A stretch of 45,432 bases of DNA from positions 1 to 45,432 of the forward strand of contig DATBGZ010000005.1 in NCBI GenBank assembly GCA_036557785.1. The letters run 5' to 3'. The position numbers were made by a program, and so were the translations under genes. Under the pieces are notes generated by a model. The model searched no databases, was not told the origin of the DNA, and saw only the letters and a program-made list of their open reading frames with translations. Shown piece by piece: positions 23,826 to 31,005 of this stretch; the stretch's first letter is position 1, and every line of letters starts with the position of its first letter. The stretch comes from DATBGZ01 sp036557785 (GTDB taxonomy: Bacteria; Actinomycetota; Actinomycetes; Mycobacteriales; Micromonosporaceae).

Positions 23826-25109
23826 CTACTCCTGGGCGGCGTGACGGCCCGACTCGTACAGGTCGTCGACGGCGGTGCCGCCGCTGCGGTAGAGGCCGGC
23901 GCCGGGTACCTGTTTCGGCTGCGCATGGCGGCCAGGGTCCACGGCCGAGCTTGTGCCGGTCAGCGTGTCGGCGCTCCACGCGGTACCGCCCGCGGCCACG
24001 GTCAACGGCTCACGTCGCGGCAGCGCGCTCGGCGACGCGGTGGGCGCCGCCCCCTCGGGGCGGGTGGGATCCGACGGGGTGCGGCCGGCGCCTGCGCCGG
24101 TGTACGCCCGGGCGTACACCCCGGAGCCCTCGGCCCAGGCCGGCCGGACCCGGCCCTGTGCCGTCGTCGTGGCGGCCCTGGCCCGGATGGCCTCGATGAC
24201 GTCGCCCTCCAGGGGCTGGTCGTCGGTGGGCTGGAGGCGACCGGAGAGCGTCCTGGGCTGGTCCGCTGGCTCAGCCCGACGTCCGGGCACAGCGACCAGC
24301 ACCGAGGCCGCCAGACCGGCCGCGGTGGCGAGCACGGCATCGAGGTACGCCCCGTCGGCAGACGTGATGTCGACGCCCGGGCCGGGGCCCGCGATCAGGT
24401 ACGCGGCAGCGATGAGTGCCGGCCCGCCCGGGCCGGAGAGTGCCGCGCCCAGCCGCGGCGAGCCGCTGGCACGGGCGACGCCCGCGACCACGGCGCCGAC
24501 GACGACGGCCACGATGATCATTACTCGGGGACCGGTCCATGGGGTGGCGGGGACCAGTGAGGCCGCGTCCGGGACGCCGAGACGCGGCGCCGGGTAGGCG
24601 TCGTGGCTGGTGATGCCGGCGATCGCGGCGGCGATCGCGACCAGCCACAGCCACGCCACCATCACCTGCAGGCCGACCGCTACCGGCCGGGCCGCGAGGG
24701 CAACCAGGGCAAGAACCAGTCCCACCATGACGCCGCCGCCCGCGGTCAGCGAGACGACCAGACCGGGGTTGACATTGATCGGTGGGTTGGCGTCCCGGGC
24801 GGGCAGCCAGGCGAGCCCGATCGATACGGCGGCGCCAGCGGCCGCGACCAGAGCGGCCGCCAAGCGGGTACCGATGCCGTCACTGCCGTGACGCCGGCGC
24901 AGGGCGAGGCGACCGGCGAGTGCGCCTGCGAGCACCGCGACCGCGTAGCTGAACGCGACCCAGCTCAGCAGGGTCGTCCAGCCCCGTGCGTCATGCTGGC
25001 CGTCCCACCGGATGATGCCGAGCGCGTTGCCCGCGCCGAGTTGTGCCGCGACTGCGCTGCCCGCGACCGTCGCGGAGTTCACGAGGAGTCTGATCCAGGC
25101 ACCGACCAC
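23826..25109 (-). CDS. polytopic membrane protein of unknown function
   Basis: The 427-residue product has about eight hydrophobic helices in residues 1-280, including VAFSYAVAVLAGALAGRLAL, VMVGLVLALVALAARPVAV and MIIVAVVVGAVVAGVARA. A hydrophilic cytoplasmic tail of about 145 residues, rich in Thr, Pro and Ala, follows. No catalytic motif or named family is recognised; it resembles conserved hypothetical actinobacterial membrane proteins. The GTG start at 25109 lacks a Shine-Dalgarno and has TAGGCT 7 nt upstream. Its end lies 5 nt from the ABC-F gene, in convergent orientation. Confidence 0.8.
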   Translation of the reverse strand: MVGAWIRLLVNSATVAGSAVAAQLGAGNALGIIRWDGQHDARGWTTLLSWVAFSYAVAVLAGALAGRLALRRRHGSDGIGTRLAAALVAAAGAAVSIGLAWLPARDANPPINVNPGLVVSLTAGGGVMVGLVLALVALAARPVAVGLQVMVAWLWLVAIAAAIAGITSHDAYPAPRLGVPDAASLVPATPWTGPRVMIIVAVVVGAVVAGVARASGSPRLGAALSGPGGPALIAAAYLIAGPGPGVDITSADGAYLDAVLATAAGLAASVLVAVPGRRAEPADQPRTLSGRLQPTDDQPLEGDVIEAIRARAATTTAQGRVRPAWAEGSGVYARAYTGAGAGRTPSDPTRPEGAAPTASPSALPRREPLTVAAGGTAWSADTLTGTSSAVDPGRHAQPKQVPGAGLYRSGGTAVDDLYESGRHAAQE

Positions 25110-25116
25110 GGCGCAC

Positions 25117-25122
25117 AGCCTA
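25117..25122 (-). promoter_or_regulatory. leaderless -10 box of the polytopic membrane protein gene
   Basis: TAGGCT on the minus strand is followed by 7 nt and then the GTG at 25109. The same hexamer and spacing occur before the cis-prenyltransferase gene at the right end of the window. Confidence 0.55.
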
Positions 25123-25295
25123 AGGCCGGAGGCGGTGGATCGCGACTGTCACATTGGCGGTGATCAGCGGGACCGCCCGGACCCGCTGGGCCGTGACAGG
25201 AGAATGGCAGCCGGGCATTTCATCCAATCTCAGGACAGAGCGCTCTGATCCCCGCGCTCAAGCTGTGCTGGACCCCGTCAGGATGCCCGGTGTTC

Positions 25296-25349
25296 TGACC
25301 ACCCCGCCGGACGGTTTGTGCGCCCGATTCCGAGCCGGCGGGGTGGTCA
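25296..25349. repeat. perfect 15-bp inverted repeat with 24-nt spacer
   Basis: TGACCACCCCGCCGG (25296-25310) is exactly complemented by CCGGCGGGGTGGTCA (25335-25349). The arms could form a very stable hairpin in RNA or a cruciform in DNA. No T-run follows on either strand, so a standard intrinsic terminator is not supported. It lies about 200 bp upstream of the rplM promoter. Confidence 0.8.
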
Positions 25350-25546
25350 ACCGAGGCCGGCGTGTCGACCGACGCGCCGCGACGGGGTGGTGCCGTCCCT
25401 TCACCGCCCGGTCGGGTCTTGCGTGGTAGGGCTGCGCGGGCTGTGCCCTCGCGCCGTACCGGCCTGCCGGACAATCTGCCCGGACGCAGTTTCGCCGCGA
25501 TGGACGTGATGTTTCGGCTTGGCAAATCCTGTGGGGGGAGGGCACT

Positions 25547-25576
25547 TTGACCCCACCACGGCGACCCGGGTATGCT
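25547..25576 (+). promoter_or_regulatory. rplM-rpsI promoter
   Basis: TTGACC (25547-25552) and TATGCT (25571-25576) are separated by 18 bp, close to the housekeeping consensus. It is the best-matched promoter in the window and fits a highly expressed ribosomal operon. Confidence 0.8.
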
Positions 25577-25582
25577 CATACG

Positions 25583-25697
25583 CTGTTGTGCGAGGACTGC
25601 CGCGCGCCCTGCTGGCGGTTCGTGCCTCCAGCAGCCCCGCAAGGCTGCGCCGCAGAGGGGCTTGCCACTCCACCGACACAGACAAAGGGACCGACCT
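25583..25697 (+). promoter_or_regulatory. rplM 5' leader with hairpins (possible autoregulatory leader)
   Basis: The predicted leader contains CTGCTGG (25609-25615) complemented by CCAGCAG (25628-25634) around a 12-nt loop. A longer-range AGCCCC/GGGGCT pairing follows directly. L13 leaders that bind L13 are known in Firmicutes; whether this one is analogous is inference. The Shine-Dalgarno before the GTG is AAAGGGA. Confidence 0.4.
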
Positions 25698-26141
25698 GTG
25701 CGTACGTACAGCCCGAAGCCGGGCGAGATCGAGCGACGGTGGCACGTCATTGACGCCTCCGACGTCGTGCTCGGTCGCCTCGCGACCCAGGCTGCCACGC
25801 TGCTGCGCGGCAAGCACAAGCCGGTCTTCGCGCCGCACGTGGATACCGGCGATTTCGTCATCATCGTCAACGCGGCGAAGGTGGCGCTGACGGGCAACAA
25901 GCGGCAGACGAAGGTGGCCATCCGGCACTCCGGCTACCCGGGGGGGCTGACCTCCGTCGGGTACGAGGAGCTGCTCTCGAAGCGCCCGGAGCGCGCGGTC
26001 GAGCTCGCCGTGCGAGGGATGCTGCCCCACAACCGCCTTGGCCGGGCTCTGATCAAGAAGCTGAAGGTGTACGCGGGCGCCGAGCACCCGCACGAGGCCC
26101 AGCAGCCGACCCCGTTCGAGATCACGCAGGTCGCGCAGTAG
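25698..26141 (+). CDS. rplM: 50S ribosomal protein L13
   Basis: L13 (147 residues) is an early 50S assembly protein. It starts MRTYSPKPGEIERRWHVIDA and has the family features LGRLATQAATLLRGKHKP, GNKRQTKVAIRHSGYPGG and ERAVELAVRGMLPHNRLGRA. The GTG at 25698 gives the standard N-terminus; open frame further upstream is leader. It forms the conserved two-gene operon with rpsI, 93 nt apart. Confidence 0.98.
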   Translation: MRTYSPKPGEIERRWHVIDASDVVLGRLATQAATLLRGKHKPVFAPHVDTGDFVIIVNAAKVALTGNKRQTKVAIRHSGYPGGLTSVGYEELLSKRPERAVELAVRGMLPHNRLGRALIKKLKVYAGAEHPHEAQQPTPFEITQVAQ

Positions 26142-26196
26142 CGACGGCAAAGGGACGACAGATCATGACACTCACCCGCCGAGCCGGGGCCTACCC

Positions 26197-26238
26197 ATGC
26201 CCGACGACGCACACCTTACCGCGGAGCAGGCAGCATGA
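26197..26238 (+). CDS. possible 13-residue leader peptide before rpsI
   Basis: An ATG at 26197 opens a frame encoding MPDDAHLTAEQAA that ends in an ATGA overlap with the rpsI start (26235-26238). The GAGCAGG inside it is the rpsI ribosome-binding site. It may be a coupling mini-cistron or chance; no strong Shine-Dalgarno precedes it. Confidence 0.25.
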   Translation: MPDDAHLTAEQAA

Positions 26239-26873
26239 CTGAGACGATCGCCGCTGAGACCACCGCCACCGAAAGCACCGCCACCGAAAGCACCGCCACC
26301 GAGAGCACCGCCACCGAGAGCACCGCCACCGAGACCGCCACTGCAGAGACCACCACCGCAGAGGCGAGCGCCGAGACGGGTGCCGCGGCCGAGGACACCG
26401 AGACGGTTGCTCCCGTGGCGGAGGCCAGCGTGGTGGCACCCGCCGCCCCGGTGGTCCCGAGGCCCCCGCGCAGCCTGCCGCGCACCGAGCGTCCGATCCA
26501 GACGGTGGGTCGCCGCAAGGAGGCGATCGTGCGGGTTCGTCTGGTTCCCGGCAGCGGCACGTTCACCCTCAACGGCCGCACCCTTGAGGCCTACTTCCCG
26601 AGCCGGGTGCACCAGCAGTTGGTCCGTGAGCCACTCGGCGTCGTGGACCGGGTCGGCACGCTCGACGTGATCGCGAACCTCCGAGGCGGGGGGGTCACCG
26701 GGCAGGCGGGCGCACTGCGCCTGGCCATCGCACGCGCGCTGTGCGACCTTGACGGTGATGACCGGCCGGCGCTGAAGAAGGCCGGTTTCCTGACCCGGGA
26801 CGCCCGGGTCAAGGAGAGCAAGAAGTACGGTCTGAAGAAGGCCCGCAAGGCGCCGCAGTACTCCAAGCGCTAA
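26235..26873 (+). CDS. rpsI: 30S ribosomal protein S9 with Thr/Ala/Glu-rich N-terminal extension
   Basis: S9 reaches the P-site tRNA with its basic C-terminal tail. The canonical domain covers about residues 88-212 (QTVGRRKEAIVRVRLVPGSG, GGGVTGQAGALRLAIARAL) and ends in the required ARKAPQYSKR. The first 80 residues are an acidic extension with TATES pentapeptides, encoded by 15-bp repeats. Such extensions are known in actinobacterial S9 and vary by lineage. Start at the ATG at 26235. A strong terminator follows. Confidence 0.97.
   Translation: MTETIAAETTATESTATESTATESTATESTATETATAETTTAEASAETGAAAEDTETVAPVAEASVVAPAAPVVPRPPRSLPRTERPIQTVGRRKEAIVRVRLVPGSGTFTLNGRTLEAYFPSRVHQQLVREPLGVVDRVGTLDVIANLRGGGVTGQAGALRLAIARALCDLDGDDRPALKKAGFLTRDARVKESKKYGLKKARKAPQYSKR
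26264..26340 (+). repeat. 15-bp in-frame repeats in rpsI
   Basis: About five near-identical units of ACCGCCACCGA(A/G)AGC encode TATES repeats at the N-terminus of S9. Being in multiples of three bases, copy-number change would keep the frame. Confidence 0.8.
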
Positions 26874-26900
26874 CAGGCGCGAGCGGCACAGGCATCGTCG

Positions 26901-26938
26901 ACAGTCGGGCCGCCCGATCGGGCGACCCGGCTGTTTTC
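26901..26938 (+). terminator. intrinsic terminator after rpsI
   Basis: ACAGTCGGG pairs with CCCGGCTGT (one G-T wobble), enclosing an inner CGCCCG/CGGGCG stem with one mismatched pair between them. TTTT follows directly. It lies 27 nt after the rpsI stop and is a classical rho-independent terminator for the rplM-rpsI operon. Confidence 0.85.
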
Positions 26939-27013
26939 GCGACCGCGGGCTCGCCGCCGCTCACTCCTTGTGGGTGCCCGCGGCGACGCGGCGGCCGGGA
27001 CGGAAGGCACGGC

Positions 27014-28345
27014 ATGGGACGGCTCTTCGGCACCGACGGCGTGCGGGGTCTCGCCAACGCGGACCTGACCCCGGAACTCGCGATGGCGGTGGCCGTGGCG
27101 GCCGTACATGTGCTGGCCCGCCCCGGCGGCACGGCCTCCCGGCCCGTGGTCGTGGTGGGCCGCGATCCCCGCGCCAGCGGCGAGATGCTCGAGGCGGCTG
27201 TGGTCGCGGGATTGGCCAGTGCGGGCGCGAGCGTGGTGCGGGTGGGCGTGCTGCCGACTCCCGGGGTCGCCTTTCTCACCGCGGAGCTGTCCGCCGACTT
27301 CGGTGTCATGCTCTCCGCGTCGCACAACCCGATGCCCGACAACGGGATCAAGCTCTTTGCCGCGGGTGGGCACAAGTTGCCCGACGAGGTCGAGGATCGC
27401 GTCGAGGCCCAGCTCGACGAGGCCTGGTCCCGGCCCGTGGGCGAGCGGATCGGCCGGGTCCACGACCTGCCTGACGGCGCCGACAGGTACATGACCCACC
27501 TGGTCGAGGCAACGCCATACCGGCTGGACGGCCTGACGGTCGTCGTGGACTGCGCCAACGGCGCCGCGTCGCAGGTCGTCGACGCATACCGGCGGGCCGG
27601 GGCGCGGGCGATCGTGATCCACGCCGAGCCCGACGGCATCAACATCAACCAGGAGTGCGGCTCCACGCACCTGGAGCCCGTACGCTCCGCCGTGCACGAG
27701 CATGGCGCCGATCTCGGGATCGCCCACGACGGCGACGCCGACCGCTGCCTGGCCATCGACGCCACCGGCGAGGTGGTTGACGGAGACCAGATCATGGCGA
27801 TCCTCGCGCTGGCCATGCGGGAGGCCGGCGGGCTGGTCGAGGACACGCTGGTCGCCACGGTCATGAGCAACCTCGGGCTGCGGCTGGCGATGCAGCGGGA
27901 GGGGATCACGCTGCTCGAGACCGCGGTTGGTGACCGGTACGTGCTGGAGACTTTGCGCCAGCGCGGCCTGTCCCTGGGCGGGGAGCAGAGCGGTCACGTG
28001 ATCCTGCCGGCCCACGCCACCACCGGCGATGGCCTGCTGACCGGCCTGAACCTCATGGCGCGCATGGCCGCGAGCGGACGTACCTTGGCCGACCTGGCGT
28101 CGGTGGTGACCAAGCTGCCCCAGGTCACCGTCAATGTGGCGGTGTCCGACCGGGGAGCCGCAGTGCAGGCGTCCACTGTGGTCGAAGCCATCGCCGCGGC
28201 GGAGCGCGAACTCTCCGGCTTCGGTCGGGTCCTGCTGCGCCCCTCGGGGACCGAGCCCGTGGTCCGGGTCATGGTGGAAGCGTCCACTGTGGACCATGCC
28301 CAGACAGTTGCCGAGCGCATCGCGGCCGCTGTCCGTACGGCGTAG
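27014..28345 (+). CDS. glmM: phosphoglucosamine mutase
   Basis: GlmM converts glucosamine-6-phosphate to glucosamine-1-phosphate on the path to UDP-GlcNAc for peptidoglycan. The 443-residue product starts MGRLFGTDGVRGLAN and has the phospho-serine loop SASHNP (active Ser103), the magnesium loop HDGDADRC near residue 239, the sugar loop GGEQSGHVI and the phosphate-binding LRPSGTEPVVRVMVE near the C-terminus. Its ATG follows GGAAGG. It is commonly found after rpsI in actinobacteria. It converges with the mannosyltransferase gene 10 nt away. Confidence 0.98.
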   Translation: MGRLFGTDGVRGLANADLTPELAMAVAVAAVHVLARPGGTASRPVVVVGRDPRASGEMLEAAVVAGLASAGASVVRVGVLPTPGVAFLTAELSADFGVMLSASHNPMPDNGIKLFAAGGHKLPDEVEDRVEAQLDEAWSRPVGERIGRVHDLPDGADRYMTHLVEATPYRLDGLTVVVDCANGAASQVVDAYRRAGARAIVIHAEPDGININQECGSTHLEPVRSAVHEHGADLGIAHDGDADRCLAIDATGEVVDGDQIMAILALAMREAGGLVEDTLVATVMSNLGLRLAMQREGITLLETAVGDRYVLETLRQRGLSLGGEQSGHVILPAHATTGDGLLTGLNLMARMAASGRTLADLASVVTKLPQVTVNVAVSDRGAAVQASTVVEAIAAAERELSGFGRVLLRPSGTEPVVRVMVEASTVDHAQTVAERIAAAVRTA

Positions 28346-28355
28346 CCGTGCTGCG

Positions 28356-30044
28356 CTACACCCAGCGATTGCCCAGCAGCATGCGTCTCCACCAGTCGTC
28401 GTGCGGGATCGAGTCGCCCACATAGAGCGGGTAGTAGATCCAGAAGCAGATCGCGACGAGCAGGACAAAGGCCGCGGCGGCGATCGTGCCGTAGAGACGT
28501 CGCTCCTCGACGGAGAGGGCAAGGCCCAGTCGTACCCGCCCCCCGCCGTAGCGCCCGACGCCGGGGCCCGTGATGAGACAGCCGAGCACGTACACCACGG
28601 CAAGCACCAGGAACGGCTCGGCCGGCGCGGCGTAGAAGTAGTACATCGTGCGGTTGTCGGCGATCTCGTAGTAGAACCAGGGCAGGATGCCGGCCGCCGC
28701 GCCGACGCCGATCGCGAGCGGCCGCCAGTCCCGCCGACTGATGCCAAACCAGATCATCGCCAACAGCGCGGGGATGAACGCCCACCACAGCACCGGTGTG
28801 CCGAGAAGCACGATCTCGCTGGCACAACTGGAGGCTCCGCACGGCGGCGGATTCGGCGCCCAGAAGAAGGCGACCGGGCGCCCCAGGAGCAGCCATTGCC
28901 AGGGCCAGGACTGGTACGGGTGCGGTGAATCCAGGCCGGTGTGGAACTTCAGCACATCCGACTGGTAGGACCAGAGGTTACGCAGTGCCCCGATGATGAA
29001 CGGCTCGGGTTGGCCCTGGTCGCGCAGGAAGTGCCGCTTGTAGCCGTCATCCGAGGCGAACCACGCCGACCAGGTCGACAGGTAGGAGGCGGCCGCCAAC
29101 GCGCCCAGGGCGGCGATCCAGCCGACCTCGTCGAGCAGCGCGTCGCGCCAGGGGTGCGCGGCGCCGACCGTGCGGCGCAGGTTCGCCTCCCATAGGTAGA
29201 CCAGCGCGGCGAAGACCGGGATATAGAAGACGATGCTCCACTTCACCCCGCAGCCCAGGCCGAGCATCACCCCCGCTGCCAGCCGCCACCACGGCACAGC
29301 GCCCCACCCGAAGCGGGGTCGGCCGGCCGGCCCTGGAGCCGTCGGATCGAGCCCGTTCTCCATCTCGCGGAGCCAACGCGCGCGGCGCTGGTCGCGGTCG
29401 AGCACCAGGCAGGCGAACGCGGCGATCGCGAAGAAGAGCACGAAGATGTCGAGGATCGCGGTGCGCGAGAGCACCATCTCCATGCCGTCGAGAGCCATGA
29501 GCAGGCCGGCCGTCGCCCCGAGCACGGTCGAGCGGAACATGCGGCGCGCGGTGCGGGTGACGATGAGGATCGAGAGCACCCCGAAGACCGCCGGCATGAG
29601 CCGCCAGCCAAAGGAACCCGAACTCACGGTGGGGATCACCGGCGCGTCGTGGAACCAGTCGCGTGAGATCTTGATGCCGAGCGCGATGATCCACTTGCCG
29701 AGCGGTGGGTGGACCACGTAGTCGGGGCCGTCGTCGGCCGTGATGTTGCCCTGGTCGTCGTACTCGTACCGCCACTCGACACCGTGGTCGAGCATCTGCT
29801 GCCCTTCCCTGGCGTAGTACACCTCGTCGAAGACCAGCGACGGTGGGAAGCCGAGCTTGACGAAGCGCAGGGCCGAGGCGATCAGCACGACCCAGGCGGC
29901 AACGCTCCACGCGCGCCAGCCGCCGCCGGCCATCGGCTCCAGCCGGCGCCGGATCGCGGCCGGGATCTCGCCCAGCCGGCCCGCTCCGCCCGCCCGCTTA
30001 GGCTGGTCGGCGGGCTGCCGCTCGACGGTCACCTGCACATCCAC
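28356..30044 (-). CDS. GT39 protein O-mannosyltransferase (Pmt-like)
   Basis: Bacterial Pmt transfers mannose from polyprenyl-phosphate-mannose to secreted proteins at the membrane. The 562-residue product is polytopic with the GT39 DE motif in SLVFDEVYYA (catalytic Asp-Glu) in the first external loop and the HPPLGKWIIALGIKI segment. Further helices and the cytoplasmic turn with LDRDQRRARWLREMENG follow. I chose the GTG at 30044 because a TACGAT box lies 6 nt upstream and no Shine-Dalgarno exists; further upstream the frame overlaps rsmI. Divergence from rsmI is a conserved actinobacterial arrangement. Confidence 0.92.
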   Translation of the reverse strand: MDVQVTVERQPADQPKRAGGAGRLGEIPAAIRRRLEPMAGGGWRAWSVAAWVVLIASALRFVKLGFPPSLVFDEVYYAREGQQMLDHGVEWRYEYDDQGNITADDGPDYVVHPPLGKWIIALGIKISRDWFHDAPVIPTVSSGSFGWRLMPAVFGVLSILIVTRTARRMFRSTVLGATAGLLMALDGMEMVLSRTAILDIFVLFFAIAAFACLVLDRDQRRARWLREMENGLDPTAPGPAGRPRFGWGAVPWWRLAAGVMLGLGCGVKWSIVFYIPVFAALVYLWEANLRRTVGAAHPWRDALLDEVGWIAALGALAAASYLSTWSAWFASDDGYKRHFLRDQGQPEPFIIGALRNLWSYQSDVLKFHTGLDSPHPYQSWPWQWLLLGRPVAFFWAPNPPPCGASSCASEIVLLGTPVLWWAFIPALLAMIWFGISRRDWRPLAIGVGAAAGILPWFYYEIADNRTMYYFYAAPAEPFLVLAVVYVLGCLITGPGVGRYGGGRVRLGLALSVEERRLYGTIAAAAFVLLVAICFWIYYPLYVGDSIPHDDWWRRMLLGNRWV

Positions 30045-30050
30045 CCGCCG

Positions 30051-30056
30051 ATCGTA
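30051..30056 (-). promoter_or_regulatory. leaderless -10 box of the O-mannosyltransferase gene
   Basis: TACGAT on the minus strand lies 6 nt before the GTG at 30044, without a ribosome-binding site. It adjoins a 10-bp dyad at 30059-30096 that spans the probable polymerase footprint. Confidence 0.55.
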
Positions 30057-30058
30057 GG

Positions 30059-30096
30059 CTGCGGTCGGGGGCGTCGTTTGTCCGCACCGACCGCAG
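30059..30096. repeat. 10-bp perfect dyad in the divergent Pmt/rsmI promoter region
   Basis: CTGCGGTCGG (30059-30068) and CCGACCGCAG (30087-30096) are exact complements separated by 18 nt. It lies directly behind the Pmt -10 box and before the rsmI Shine-Dalgarno (GAGGGGAGG). It could be an operator serving both genes or a hairpin in the rsmI leader. Confidence 0.7.
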
Positions 30097-30119
30097 TCGC
30101 CGCCGAGGGGAGGCCGCCG

Positions 30120-30965
30120 ATGTCGGGAGTCGTCGTGCTGGTTGGAGCGCCGCTGGGGAATCCCGGCGACGCGTCGGCCCGGCTCCGCGACGAGCTCGCC
30201 CAAGCGGACATTGTGGCGGCCGAGGACACCCGGCGACTGGCCCGGCTCGCCGCCGACCTCGGGCTCACGATCTCCGGCCGCGTGGTCTCCTACTTCGAGG
30301 GCAACGAGCAGCGACGCACACCCGAACTGGTCGCCGCCGCGGTCTCCGGCGCCCGGGTCGCGCTGATCACCGACGGCGGCATGCCGTCGGTCTCGGACCC
30401 GGGGTTCCGATTGGTCCGGGCCGCGATCGACGCTGGCGTCGCCGTGCGGGTCGCCCCCGGCCCGTCCGCAGTCACCACCGCCCTGGCGGTCTCTGGTCTG
30501 CCCTGCGACCGGTTCTGCTTCGAGGGCTTCCTCCCGCGGGCTCCGGGCGCGCGCCGGGCCCGGTTGGCCCTCCTGGCCCACGAGCAACGCACGCTCGTCT
30601 TCTTCGAGGCACCCCATCGCCTGCCTGCCCTGCTGGCCGATGCCGCGGCGGCATTCGGCCCGGATCGCGCCGCGGCGCTGTGTCGTGAGCTGACCAAGTC
30701 CCATGAGGAGGTCATCCGCTCGCCGCTGGGGCGGCTCGCCGAGTGGTCGGCCGCTGCGCCCGTACGCGGCGAGATCACCGTGGTCGTGGCCGGTGCGGTG
30801 GCCGACGCCGAGGAGCCCTCCGCGGATGAGTTGGCCGACCTCGTCGCGGCCGAGCAGGCCGAAGGGTTGTCCCGTCGGGACGCGATCGCCGCGGTGGCCC
30901 GGGCCCGGGGTGTCCCGCGCCGCGAGGTCTACGCCGCTGCCCACCGCGAGCCCCCGCCGGCATAG
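30120..30965 (+). CDS. rsmI: 16S rRNA (cytidine(1402)-2'-O)-methyltransferase
   Basis: RsmI methylates the 2'-OH of C1402 in the decoding centre using SAM. The 281-residue product has the tetrapyrrole-methylase fold: VVLVGAPLGNPGDASARL at the start, the DIVAAEDTRRLARL segment, ALITDGGMPSVSDPGFRLVR, the GPSAVTTALAVSGLP loop and FFEAPHRLPALLAD. The ATG at 30120 follows GAGGGGAGG. It diverges from the mannosyltransferase and converges with the carboxylase gene. Confidence 0.96.
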   Translation: MSGVVVLVGAPLGNPGDASARLRDELAQADIVAAEDTRRLARLAADLGLTISGRVVSYFEGNEQRRTPELVAAAVSGARVALITDGGMPSVSDPGFRLVRAAIDAGVAVRVAPGPSAVTTALAVSGLPCDRFCFEGFLPRAPGARRARLALLAHEQRTLVFFEAPHRLPALLADAAAAFGPDRAAALCRELTKSHEEVIRSPLGRLAEWSAAAPVRGEITVVVAGAVADAEEPSADELADLVAAEQAEGLSRRDAIAAVARARGVPRREVYAAAHREPPPA

Positions 30966-31005
30966 GCCGGGGCCTGAACGCTGTGGCAGCGGGGCCGCTC
31001 GGCGA

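Larger units (their letters stand above)
25110..25697. other. 588-bp intergenic region upstream of rplM
   Basis: From the left it holds the leaderless -10 of the minus-strand gene, then about 170 bp with nothing recognisable. A perfect 15-bp inverted repeat (25296-25349) follows, then about 190 bp of GC-rich sequence without a convincing gene, the rplM promoter (25547-25576) and a leader of about 115 nt. Short open frames on both strands here have no recognisable products. No tRNA was seen. Confidence 0.6.

Noticed and set aside
25154..25510. Small open frames in the rplM upstream gap as genes
   Set aside because: Overlapping frames on both strands are all open because of high GC; none has a ribosome-binding site or leaderless box at the right place, and none has a recognisable product.
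26264..26340. Short repeats in rpsI (and in rplV and the GtrA gene) considered as a CRISPR-like array
   Set aside because: Units are 15 bp, contiguous, in frame and inside coding sequence, with no spacers and no cas genes.
28356..30944. An 862-codon mannosyltransferase frame
   Set aside because: The upstream part is the antisense of rsmI; the leaderless GTG at 30044 fits the family length.
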